DNA from: DASPXY01 sp038227745
GTDB taxonomy: Bacteria > Planctomycetota > Planctomycetia > Gemmatales > Gemmataceae
Reading direction: 5' to 3'
Length of the DNA stretch: 7,040 nucleotides
Assembly (NCBI GenBank): GCA_038227745.1
Contig: JBBRPS010000550.1
Location: forward strand, 1 to 7,040
This document shows, piece by piece, positions 1-6,097 of the stretch; position 1 is the first letter of the stretch, and every line of letters starts with the position of its first letter. The notes below the pieces were generated by a model. The model did no database searches, had not been told where the DNA came from, and saw nothing but the letters and a program-made list of their open reading frames with translations. The position numbers and the translations under genes were made by a program.

Positions 1-192
1 CTGCCGCTGCTGCGCAACTGCGGCCTGGCGGTGGCCGTCGCCGACGCCTGCCCCGAGGCCCGCGCCGACGCCCACTACGTCACGCGGACACCGGGCGGCC
101 GTGGGGCCGTGCGGGAGACGGTCGAATTGATCTTGCGCGCCCAGGGCCGCTGGGACAGGCTCGTGGAGCGCTACCGCGGAGAGAGGCTATGA
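1..192 (+). CDS. kdsC: KdsC-family HAD phosphatase (3-deoxy-D-manno-octulosonate 8-phosphate phosphatase), C-terminal part
   Basis: Only the last 63 codons are in the window; the frame is open from base 1 and ends at TGA 190-192. The visible peptide carries the C-terminal KdsC signature: LRNCGLAVAVADACPEAR, then HYVTRTPGGRGAVRE, then an ELIL-type helix and a short tail ending RGERL. In this family the GLAVAVADA stretch belongs to the last part of the HAD core, and the GG(R)GAVRE segment forms the C-terminal tail that closes over the active site of the tetramer. The enzyme removes phosphate from Kdo-8-phosphate to give Kdo, the inner-core sugar of lipopolysaccharide, in the cytoplasm. The catalytic DxD aspartates lie upstream, outside the window. 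The next gene is a lipopolysaccharide-transport-like protein, in the kdsC-lptC-lptA order known from proteobacteria, which supports the call. Other KdsC-like sugar phosphatases, such as those of nonulosonate pathways, share this tail and cannot be excluded. Confidence 0.8.
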   Translation: MPLLRNCGLAVAVADACPEARADAHYVTRTPGGRGAVRETVELILRAQGRWDRLVERYRGERL

Positions 193-247
193 GCCGGGCC
201 GCCCGCGCCGCGCGGGACGGAGTTTTCGGAACAGAGAGGGCCAAGCG

Positions 248-3200
248 GTGTGGAACCCCAAGCGCGTGATGTTGCTCGGCGTGGGCTTTGTCGTGTTCCT
301 GGGCAGCTACCTCGCCTACGCCTATTTCCTGGGCGGGATCGATGGTCTGCCGCCCCTGCCGGAGTGGGCCAGGCACGGCGACTCCCAAACCAGCGGAGGC
401 GGAGATGAGACACGGTTCACCCGACAGGAGGAACCGGAAGTAGACCGGAAGCTCAAGATGGCGTTCGGCCCGGAGTGTCCGTACCTCAACTCCACCATCA
501 AGTTCGAGATCCGCAAGAAGGGCCTCGTGCTGGCCTCCGACGAGATGAAGATCGAGCCGGACGGCAAACTCCGCCTCACACCCTTGCGCCTGGCCCTGTT
601 CAGCGAGGACAAGGACGACGGCAAGTACCCGGAAATCAACACGATCAAGAGCGACACCGCCCTGCTCACCTTCGACCAGCCGATCGTCAACCCCACCGAG
701 GTCAGCAATCGCAAGATCGTGGGCGCCGAGCTGCAGGGCAACGTCACCATCACCAACAACCGCCGCACTCGCCAGACGAGCGATGACATCGAGGTGCGGG
801 TGGACCACGAGTCCCTCTTCTACGACGACCGCCTGAACAAGATCTGGACCGCCGGCCACGTCCGGATGCTGGACAACCAGACGCGCCCGCACCCGACGAC
901 GATCTCCGGCAAGGGGCTGGTGCTGACCCTCACCAAGGAGGAGCCGCAGCCGAAGGCCCCAAAGAACGCGAAGGCGACCCCCAAACCCAAGGGCGAGGGC
1001 GGTGTCAACGGCGTGGAGCACGTGCTGCTGCGGGCCACGGTCGAGATGCACCTGTACCCAGACGACTCGAACTCCGGCTTCCCCGGCGGCAAGGAGCGCA
1101 CCTCGAAGCCAGCCCAGCCTGGCGGCGCCGGCCCGAAGGACGGCAAGCAGGAGAAGATGCACGTCGTCATTCGCACCGAGGGGCCGTTCAACTTTGACGT
1201 GCGCCGGGACATCGCCGTCTTCGAGAGCCCCGCGCCCGGCACCAGCACCGAGGAAGACGTCCACGTCTTGCGCGAGGCCCTGCGGCCGAAGGACGACAAG
1301 AAGGACAAGGACGGTGAGATCGACCAACTCCTGTGCGACCGCCTGACGCTGCAGTTCCGCCGTAAGAAGGGCGCCCCGCCCGGCAGCCCGCGCGACACGC
1401 GCTCGGGCGACCGCGAGATCCAGGGCGCCCTCGCCACCACCCGCCCCGGCCGCCAGGTCCACCTCGTCATGGACACCGAGGACCTCGCCGCCGACTGCGA
1501 CGAGCTGATCTACCACTGCCCGGAGGGCGACCGCGGCCCGCAGACCATCCTGCGGGGGGCGCCGATGCACGCGGTCAAGGAGGGGCACAAGATCGAGTCC
1601 CAGGAGCTGACCCTGACCGGGGCCGACGCGAAGGGCAACGGCCAGCGACTCGAGGCCAGGGGGCCGGGGAAGGTCGATCTCTTCGACCGCACGGTGGCGA
1701 GCAAATATCCGAAAAATCCCGAAAAGGCCTACCCCGTCCACGCCCTGTGGGTGGACAAGCTGGTCTCGACCAAGGACCGCGAGGGCGACCGCATCCTCGA
1801 CCTGCTCACCTTCACCGGGGAGGCCGTCCTCGTCGATGAGGAGCACGAGCAGGAGCTGCAGGGCGAAAAGATCCAGCTCTGGCTCGCGCCGAACGAGCGT
1901 CCGGCGGACGCGACGACCAAGGCGCAGCCGGCACAACCGCCCCAGCCCAGGGACGCGGGGGCGGCGACCGCGACCCAGCAGCGGCTGCACAAGATCAAGG
2001 GGTTCGAGCGCGTCAGGGCACGCTCGCCCGAGATGAAGATCCACAAGTGCTCGATCCTGACCATCTGCTTCGAGGACGGTGTGCAGACGCTCCCCGCCGT
2101 TGCCTCCGCGGGCCCCGCGGAGAAAACCGCCCCGGCGGGTGACGCCCCGCTTCCGGTGCCGGGAGGCGCCAACGCGCCGCCCGCGACGGGTTCCCCGACG
2201 GCCCTGCCGGCGCCCGCCGGCCAGGACGCCGCCCGGCCGGCGCCCGCGGGTGAGGCGGACAAGGACAAGGACAAGGAGAAGAAGAAGCCGATCGAGCTGT
2301 GGGCGCGAAACGTGACGGCCTACGTCACCCGCGTCGGCCCGAAGAACGACCTGCGCGAGCTGGTGAGCGAGGGCAACGTCCACGTCCACCAGGACGGTTC
2401 CAAGCCCGACGACAAGGGCGTGGACATCAAGGGCGAGATGCTGGAGCTGCAGCACCACCTGGCCGGCGACATCCTGACGGTCTACGGCGACGCGCACAAC
2501 CGGGCGCAGCTGCAGCTCGGCGACCTGTACCTCGAAGGCCCGAAGGTGAAGATCGACCAGCAGAAGAACCTGGCCTGGGTGGAGGGCCTCGGCGCCATGA
2601 CCATGCCGAGCGGCAAGACGCTCGACGGCAGCAAGGCCACGAAGCCCGGCACGCTGCTCACCGTCCACTGGACCAAGGACATGGTCTTCAACGGCAAGGA
2701 CGCCGACTTCCAGGGCGGCGTGGTCGCCTACCAGGACAACGCCTCGCTCAAGTGCCAGACGCTCCAGGTCACGCTCGACAAGACGGTCTCCTTCAAGGAG
2801 GGCCAGAAGGGCGGGCAGAGCGCGAAGGTCGAGAAGATGATCTCGCACGGCAAGTGCTACGTCGTGGACAGCAAGCGCGACGAGGTGACGGGCGCGCTGG
2901 TCCAGTACCAGCGCCTGCTGGCGCACCAGATCGCGGCGGGCAGCGAGGAGGATCCGACGATCGCGGAAGGCCCGGGCACGGTGTACATCCTCCGCAAGGG
3001 CGGCGACGACCCGCTGTCCGCCAAGCCGGGACCGCCGGACACGAAGGCGGGGGCGGCCCCGCCGCCGGCGAAGGGCAAGGAGGAGATGAAGCTGACGCGC
3101 GTGGACTTCGAGGACCGCATGTTCTCGCTGGAGAAGAACAAGACGCGCATGTCGAAGTTCTACAAGAACGTCAAGGTGCTGCACCTGTCGGCGGACAACC

Positions 3201-3553
3201 CCGACGTGAAGGTGGACGTCGATAACCCGCCGAAGGGGGCGATGTACATGACGTGCGACATCCTGACGGTGAACACGCTGCCGCTGGCGGGCGGCAAGAG
3301 CACGCAGGAGATGCGCGGCGAGCGGCAGGTGTTCTTCCGCACGCAGGAGTTCTTCGGCCGGGCCGACGTGGTGAAGTACAACGAGAGCAGGGACCAGGTG
3401 ATCTTCGAGGGCAAGCCGGCGACGCTGTACCGGCGCAAGGTCGGGGCGCGGGGCATTGAGTACGACACGATCACGGGCCGGACGATCCTGTACAACCGCC
3501 GCGAGGGCACGTTCGTCCTGGACCGCGGCGAGGTCATCAATCTCAATCAGTAG
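248..3553 (+). CDS. Very large membrane-anchored LptC/LptA (OstA)-like protein, 1101 aa
   Basis: The likely role is lipopolysaccharide transport from the inner membrane across the periplasm. The GTG start at 248 has a purine-rich ribosome site (AGAGAGGG, 233-240) seven bases upstream; the next in-frame ATG, codon 8, is poorly placed. Residues 8-30 form one hydrophobic segment after a short positive N-terminus (WNPKR), so the rest should lie in the periplasm, as in LptC. Residues about 75-215 resemble an LptC-like beta domain (LLTFDQPIVNPTEVSNRKI, then LQGNVTI). OstA-like beta stretches follow at about 405-480 (RLEARGPGKVDLFDRT), 500-548 (LLTFTGEAVLVDEEHEQELQG), 685-790 (VSEGNVHVHQDG, then LYLEGPKVKIDQQKNLAWVEG), 800-850 and 950-1090 (DVVKYNESRDQVIFEGKPATLY). 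Between them lie Pro/Ala/Lys-rich linkers at about 230-252, 275-302, 551-577, 615-681 and 922-947. LptA and LptC of E. coli are each about 190 residues, so this may be a fusion or repeat expansion. The kdsC-like neighbour 55 nt upstream supports the role. Confident that it is a real gene; moderately confident of function. Confidence 0.8.
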   Translation: MWNPKRVMLLGVGFVVFLGSYLAYAYFLGGIDGLPPLPEWARHGDSQTSGGGDETRFTRQEEPEVDRKLKMAFGPECPYLNSTIKFEIRKKGLVLASDEMKIEPDGKLRLTPLRLALFSEDKDDGKYPEINTIKSDTALLTFDQPIVNPTEVSNRKIVGAELQGNVTITNNRRTRQTSDDIEVRVDHESLFYDDRLNKIWTAGHVRMLDNQTRPHPTTISGKGLVLTLTKEEPQPKAPKNAKATPKPKGEGGVNGVEHVLLRATVEMHLYPDDSNSGFPGGKERTSKPAQPGGAGPKDGKQEKMHVVIRTEGPFNFDVRRDIAVFESPAPGTSTEEDVHVLREALRPKDDKKDKDGEIDQLLCDRLTLQFRRKKGAPPGSPRDTRSGDREIQGALATTRPGRQVHLVMDTEDLAADCDELIYHCPEGDRGPQTILRGAPMHAVKEGHKIESQELTLTGADAKGNGQRLEARGPGKVDLFDRTVASKYPKNPEKAYPVHALWVDKLVSTKDREGDRILDLLTFTGEAVLVDEEHEQELQGEKIQLWLAPNERPADATTKAQPAQPPQPRDAGAATATQQRLHKIKGFERVRARSPEMKIHKCSILTICFEDGVQTLPAVASAGPAEKTAPAGDAPLPVPGGANAPPATGSPTALPAPAGQDAARPAPAGEADKDKDKEKKKPIELWARNVTAYVTRVGPKNDLRELVSEGNVHVHQDGSKPDDKGVDIKGEMLELQHHLAGDILTVYGDAHNRAQLQLGDLYLEGPKVKIDQQKNLAWVEGLGAMTMPSGKTLDGSKATKPGTLLTVHWTKDMVFNGKDADFQGGVVAYQDNASLKCQTLQVTLDKTVSFKEGQKGGQSAKVEKMISHGKCYVVDSKRDEVTGALVQYQRLLAHQIAAGSEEDPTIAEGPGTVYILRKGGDDPLSAKPGPPDTKAGAAPPPAKGKEEMKLTRVDFEDRMFSLEKNKTRMSKFYKNVKVLHLSADNPDVKVDVDNPPKGAMYMTCDILTVNTLPLAGGKSTQEMRGERQVFFRTQEFFGRADVVKYNESRDQVIFEGKPATLYRRKVGARGIEYDTITGRTILYNRREGTFVLDRGEVINLNQ

Positions 3554-3573
3554 TGTTGCACGGCGGGAAGTAT

Positions 3574-3633
3574 ACAAGCCCGACGCGCCAGCGAGGGGGG
3601 GCGGGCTGCCCCTCGCTGGCGCGTCGGGCTTGT
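3574..3633. terminator. Hairpin 1: perfect 25-bp inverted repeat, possible bidirectional terminator
   Basis: The left arm is 3574-3598 and the right arm 3609-3633, with perfect complementarity over 25 bp and a 10-base G-rich loop (3599-3608). It begins 20 bases after the stop codon of the large LPS-transport-like gene. The structure would be very stable in RNA from either strand. No T-tract follows on either side, so it is not a classical intrinsic terminator; a role in ending transcription, blocking 3' exonucleases or limiting antisense read-through is inferred from position. Confidence 0.6.
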
Positions 3634-3655
3634 GTCGGTGCGTGGTTAAGCGCAT

Positions 3656-3716
3656 ACAAGCCCGACGCGCCAGCGAGGGGGGGGCGGGCTGCCCCTCGCT
3701 GGCGCGTCGGGCTTGT
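3656..3716. repeat. Hairpin 2: second perfect 25-bp inverted repeat
   Basis: The left arm is 3656-3680 and the right arm 3692-3716. The arms are identical to those of hairpin 1, and the loop is 11 bases (3681-3691), one G longer. It lies in the same gap between convergent genes and could act with hairpin 1 as a double barrier to transcription. Confidence 0.85.
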
Positions 3717-3738
3717 GTCGGTGCGTGGTTAAGCGCAC

Positions 3739-3777
3739 ACAAGCCCGACGCGCAAGCGAGGGGGCGGGCTTCCCGCC
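3739..3777. repeat. Decayed third repeat copy with a small replacement hairpin, near the end of the 191-aa gene
   Basis: Bases 3739-3764 match the left arm of the two upstream hairpins with one substitution, but the matching right arm is absent. A short perfect stem instead follows: GGCGGG at 3763-3768 pairs with CCCGCC at 3772-3777 around a CTT loop. It lies 11 bases beyond the stop codon of the minus-strand gene and could serve as its own 3' stem. Confidence 0.6.
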
Positions 3778-3788
3778 TGTCCAGCGCG

Positions 3789-4364
3789 TTACTTGCCGTT
3801 GCAGGGCTGGACGCGGATGGCGAGGATCAGTCGGTCGCGCGCACGGCCGTCCCAGAGGAGGGCGCCCGCCAGGAGCGAGCCGGACGAGCGCAGCGTGGCG
3901 AGGGCGCCCAGCGCCTGGACCACGACGCGGGGCGGGATGCGCTCCTGCGTCTGGTAGCGCGTGACGATGGGCAGGAACTTGCCGCAGACGGTGCGGTAGA
4001 CGATCTCCCCCTGCAGCGGCGGCGTGACGCCGAGGCAGACACGTTTCCTCTTGTCGCCGCAGCAGTGGACGACGACCTCCGCCCGGGTGTCTTCGGGGAG
4101 GGGGAAGGCGGCCTTCTCGTCCACCGCGAGGGATTTGCACGCCATCGACACCAGGGTGAAGCCGCACAGGTTGGGGTCGTGCTTGCGCACCTCGTCGGCG
4201 ATGCACTTCAGGCGCGGGTCGGTCTCGTGGGCGCGCTCGCTGGCGAGGATCACGACGACGGTGACCTTGACCTTCTTCGCCTCCTGGGCCGCGGCAGGCG
4301 TGCCGAGCAGGCCGGCCAGCAGCACGAGGAACCCCGGTAGACGACGGCTTGCGAACACAGGCAT
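3789..4364 (-). CDS. Secreted cysteine-rich protein of unknown function, 191 aa
   Basis: I do not recognise a characterised family. The ATG at 4364 is chosen because GGAGG (4374-4370) sits five bases upstream; a GTG at 4376 would add four residues (MEEE) and overlap that site. Residues 1-26 form a signal peptide: RR near the N-terminus, hydrophobic core FLVLLAGLLG, and an AAA cleavage signal before QEAKK. The mature part has a beta-like start (VKVTVVVILAS) and eight cysteines, at about 54, 67, 76, 101, 102, 110, 127 and 188, including a CC pair; several could form disulfides outside the cytoplasm. The segment KFLPIVTRYQTQERI is the most family-like stretch. There is no lipobox and no later membrane helix, so the product is probably periplasmic or exported. 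It lies 51 nt after the anti-sigma gene with a palindrome between, so it may be the last gene of that operon. A planctomycete-restricted family is suspected. Confidence 0.8.
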   Translation of the reverse strand: MPVFASRRLPGFLVLLAGLLGTPAAAQEAKKVKVTVVVILASERAHETDPRLKCIADEVRKHDPNLCGFTLVSMACKSLAVDEKAAFPLPEDTRAEVVVHCCGDKRKRVCLGVTPPLQGEIVYRTVCGKFLPIVTRYQTQERIPPRVVVQALGALATLRSSGSLLAGALLWDGRARDRLILAIRVQPCNGK

Positions 4365-4383
4365 TTCTTCCTCCACCTCATCT

Positions 4384-4411
4384 CCCGTTTAGCCGCGAGC
4401 GGCTAAACGGG
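4384..4411. repeat. Perfect 13-bp palindrome in the anti-sigma / secreted-protein gap
   Basis: CCCGTTTAGCCGC (4384-4396) is mirrored exactly by GCGGCTAAACGGG (4399-4411) around GA. On the minus strand it starts four bases after the anti-sigma stop codon and ends nine bases before the GGAGG ribosome site of the next gene. It could weaken read-through, stabilise the sigma/anti-sigma message, or control translation of the secreted protein. No run of T follows, so a classical terminator is unlikely. It is unrelated in sequence to the 25-bp hairpins at 3574-3716. Confidence 0.8.
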
Positions 4412-4415
4412 GTGC

Positions 4416-5099
4416 TCATGGGTCGTCGCGCTCGTTGGCCAGCGGCGCCCAGATCATCGGCGGGCCGGCGCTGCCCATGCGCACTTCCGGCTCGGCCCGG
4501 GTGACCTCCACCTCTCCCTGGGCGACCAGCACGAGCGGCCCTCGGACGGGCGGTTCCCCCACCACCAGCGTCCCCGTATCGGCCCCCTGGATGCTCAGGA
4601 TCTCGACCTCGTCCGCCGTCGCCACCGGGAACGGCTCGACGTCCCGCGGCGCCGGTCGCGGCGGGACGGGCTGCGGTCGGACCTCCGGGCGCGGCGGCCC
4701 CTGCCGGGCCACCTCGCCGCCGGCCGGGGGCTTCAGCCAGGCCAGCGTTAGCCAGACAGCGGCGGCACTGGCGGCCACGACCCCCGCCGCGAGGGCGCGC
4801 TTGCCGAACAACCCGAGCCGGGCGGGGGCGGCGGGGCGCGTGGCGGCGTGCTGTTCCAGTTGGGCGAGGACGTCGTTCCACGCGGCCTCGGACGGCTCGG
4901 GCGGACTGCTCGCCTGCCAGAGTTGGGCGAGGCGGCGCTGGGCCTCGACCTCGGCGTCGGCCTCGGGGTGGTGCGCCAGCCACGCCTCGATATGCTGTCT
5001 CAGCGCGGCGCACTCCGGCCGGCCGTCCAGCTCGCCGTCGGCGTAGGCGGCGAGCTGCTCGGGGGTGGGCGGCGGATCGTCCCCTCTCCACGCGATCAT
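4416..5099 (-). CDS. Single-pass membrane anti-sigma factor paired with the ECF sigma factor, 227 aa
   Basis: The ATG at 5099 is chosen because ATGA (5099-5096) overlaps the sigma gene's stop codon, a usual sign of translational coupling; a GTG at 5111 would add four residues. Residues 10-60 (EQLAAYADGELDG, then HIEAWLAHHPEADAEVEAQRRL) match the helical cytoplasmic anti-sigma domain. The HxxxCxxC zinc motif of ZAS proteins is absent; the only cysteine is at about residue 30. Residues 102-122 form one membrane helix, followed by a Pro/Arg-rich linker (124-154). The C-terminal domain (155-227) has EVEILSIQGADTGTLVVGEPP and ends PMIWAPLANERDDP, a signature I associate with planctomycete proteins next to ECF sigma genes. 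The expected action is to bind and silence the sigma factor at the inner membrane until an outside signal triggers release. The gene pairing makes this role likely; the signal is unknown. Confidence 0.82.
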   Translation of the reverse strand: MIAWRGDDPPPTPEQLAAYADGELDGRPECAALRQHIEAWLAHHPEADAEVEAQRRLAQLWQASSPPEPSEAAWNDVLAQLEQHAATRPAAPARLGLFGKRALAAGVVAASAAAVWLTLAWLKPPAGGEVARQGPPRPEVRPQPVPPRPAPRDVEPFPVATADEVEILSIQGADTGTLVVGEPPVRGPLVLVAQGEVEVTRAEPEVRMGSAGPPMIWAPLANERDDP

Positions 5100-5689
5100 A
5101 CTTTCACCCACTGGGCCAGGTACGCACGCAGCTTCTGCCGCGCGTAATAGAGCCGGCTCATGACGGTGCCGATCGAGATGCCCAGCACCTCGGCGACCGC
5201 GCGGTAGCTCAGCTCGGCCTCGGCGTGCAGCACGAACGTGCGCCGCTGGGCCTCGGGCAGCGTGGCGAGGGCCTGGTCAATCAGGCGGCGCAGGTCCGCG
5301 CGCTCCAGGCCCGCCGCCGGGTCGTCGAGGGTGCGCGGGTCGATGCGTTCGCGCTCGGTCCCGGTGACGGCGTCCAGGCTGACGGCCTCACGGCGGCCGC
5401 GGCGCCGGCCGAGGTCGAGGGCGGCGTTGCTGACCACGCGCAGCAGCCAGGTCTTGAAAGTGCTCCGCCCCTCGAAGCCGGGCAGATGGGTCAGCGCCTT
5501 GGCGAAGCCTTCCTGGACGGCGTCGAGCGCGTCCGCCTCGTTGCCGAGCAGCCGGTGGGCGACGCGGTAGGCGAGCGCCCGGTAACGGCGGAACAACTCT
5601 TCGAGGCTGTCGCGGTCGCCCCGCGCGAGGCGGGCCAGTAGCTGCTCGTCGCTAGGGACCGGCGGGCAGGCGGCGGTGATGACAACCAT
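5096..5689 (-). CDS. ECF-family RNA polymerase sigma-70 factor, 197 aa
   Basis: This alternative sigma factor should direct RNA polymerase to a specific promoter set. The ATG at 5689 (MVVITAAC) gives the usual ECF length; the frame stays open to 5830, but that stretch (MDLPGLSLPG...) is not sigma-like and overlaps the upstream gene. A weak GGGAG lies about 13 bases upstream. Region sigma-2 spans about residues 28-97: LFRRYRALAYRVAHRLLGN, then DALDAVQEGFAKAL (core binding) and STFKTWLLRVVSNAALD (-10 recognition). After a linker (about 100-133), region sigma-4 spans about 134-190: ALATLPEAQRRTFVLHAE, then the helix-turn-helix SYRAVAEVLGISIGTVMSRL and YYARQKLRAYL. No extra C-terminal domain is fused. 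The stop codon overlaps the anti-sigma start by four bases. Whether it activates its own promoter cannot be told from the sequence. Confidence 0.93.
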   Translation of the reverse strand: MVVITAACPPVPSDEQLLARLARGDRDSLEELFRRYRALAYRVAHRLLGNEADALDAVQEGFAKALTHLPGFEGRSTFKTWLLRVVSNAALDLGRRRGRREAVSLDAVTGTERERIDPRTLDDPAAGLERADLRRLIDQALATLPEAQRRTFVLHAEAELSYRAVAEVLGISIGTVMSRLYYARQKLRAYLAQWVKV

Positions 5690-5733
5690 GGTGCAGCGTG
5701 CGCTCCCGAGAACAGACGGCAGGGCGGGCTTTC

Positions 5734-6060
5734 TTATTCGGATTGTACCCGGCGCGGAAACCCGATGCGAGCAGGAATTCGTGGAATGTTTCGCCGGGGG
5801 ACCGGGAAGAGAAAGACCAGGTAGATCCACTGCCGCAACAGGCCCACGACGATGGCCACGCCAACGCCGGCCATGAGCGTCAGGCCCAGGACGGGGAAGC
5901 CCGCCCCCGGACAGGCGCCGTCCGGCGCGTAGGGGCGACTGGGGAACGGCGCGACGGGTAGCGGCGGCGGCAGCGGCGGGCCGGGCTGGAGGGGAGAGGC
6001 GCCGAGGGCCGCCTGCAGGTTCGGGTCTCGCGGCGGACCGGACTGGATGTTGTGCTCCAT
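5734..6060 (-). CDS. Small proline-rich protein with one membrane segment, 108 aa, possibly truncated
   Basis: I do not recognise the family. The ATG at 6060 has an excellent ribosome site, GGAGG at 6070-6066 with five bases to the start, which is the main reason to accept the gene. Residues 1-50 are polar then very proline-rich (PLQPGPPLPPPLPVAPFP), without a signal peptide. Residues 54-87 are hydrophobic: VLGLTLMAGVGVAIVVGLL, then QWIYLVFLFPV, enough for one long or two tight membrane passes. The last 21 residues (PRRNIPRI... to RVQSE) are basic, Pro/Arg-rich and unlike the preceding part. The hydrophobic stretch ending at FLFPV looks as if a further membrane helix could once have followed, so a frameshift or 3' replacement is possible; neither alternative frame restores a convincing helix. 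It starts 37 nt after the M50 stop and ends 44 nt before the sigma start, consistent with co-transcription. A membrane partner of the peptidase is conceivable but unproven. Confidence 0.65.
   Translation of the reverse strand: MEHNIQSGPPRDPNLQAALGASPLQPGPPLPPPLPVAPFPSRPYAPDGACPGAGFPVLGLTLMAGVGVAIVVGLLRQWIYLVFLFPVPRRNIPRIPARIGFPRRVQSE
5742..5747 (-). promoter_or_regulatory. Possible -10 element upstream of the sigma gene
   Basis: On the minus strand, TACAAT at 5747-5742 is one base from the TATAAT consensus and lies about 53 bases before the sigma ATG, within the 3' end of the preceding gene. No convincing -35 hexamer is seen 16-18 bases further upstream, so this may be chance in one of the few AT-richer spots of the window. 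Confidence 0.25.
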
Positions 6061-6074
6061 GAAGACCTCCTCAG
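6061..6074 (-). promoter_or_regulatory. Strong ribosome-binding site of the 108-aa gene, reverse complement of the M50 leader
   Basis: On the minus strand the leader reads CTGA-GGAGGTCTTC-ATG. The decamer GGAGGTCTTC is the exact reverse complement of GAAGACCTCC, which precedes the M50 ATG (6806-6797) in the same CTGA...ATG frame. The site decides the start of the small gene. On a shared transcript the two decamers could pair and hide this ribosome site. Confidence 0.75.
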
Positions 6075-6097
6075 CAGGCCCAGGTGAGATGGGACAA

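Larger units (their letters stand above)
3574..3770. repeat. Tandem array of an 82-83 bp unit carrying a palindrome (about 2.3 copies)
   Basis: Copies start at 3574, 3656 and 3739, each with ACAAGCCCGACGCGC. Units one and two are a 25-bp-arm hairpin followed by the spacer GTCGGTGCGTGGTTAAGCGC. They differ only by one extra G in the second loop and a T/C change at the end of the spacer, which implies a recent duplication. Copy three keeps the left arm with one change (CGCAAGCG for CGCCAGCG) and then diverges. The array fills almost the whole space between two converging genes. I associate this palindrome with dispersed repeats of Gemmataceae genomes, where it is often mis-translated as KPDAPARG / LARRAC peptides; that recollection was not checked here. 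Confidence 0.9.

Noticed and set aside
2299..3225. A 308-codon plus-strand frame inside the large gene
   Set aside because: Its product is low-complexity Arg/Gly/Ala-rich, typical of a shifted frame over GC-rich coding DNA; the main frame is continuous through this interval.
80..3742. A 1220-codon open frame on the minus strand, opposite the LPS-transport-like gene
   Set aside because: It lies in exact codon register with the plus-strand gene, where antisense stops need sense codons TTA, CTA or TCA, which are rare at this GC content. The product is Arg/Leu/Val-rich, has no domain, and begins by translating the palindromic repeats. The plus-strand frame has a ribosome site, an anchor helix and OstA-like motifs.
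3574..3770. A CRISPR array, suggested by regularly spaced repeats
   Set aside because: There are under three units, the 'spacers' are identical to one another, the repeats are long palindromes, and no cas-like gene is present.
3456..4340. A 294-codon plus-strand frame covering the repeats and the reverse strand of the secreted-protein gene
   Set aside because: It starts within the large gene and translates the repeats as KPDAPARG-like peptides. The opposite strand has a signal peptide and a well-placed ribosome site.
4378..5091. A 237-codon minus-strand frame over the anti-sigma gene
   Set aside because: It is a shifted frame giving Arg/Gly/Ala-rich sequence, whereas the chosen frame overlaps the sigma stop codon as ATGA and shows a membrane helix and a family-like C-terminus.
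5690..5830. N-terminal extension of the sigma factor by 47 residues
   Set aside because: The extension has no sigma-like content, overlaps the 108-aa gene and would give an unusual length; the ATG at 5689 fits ECF proteins.
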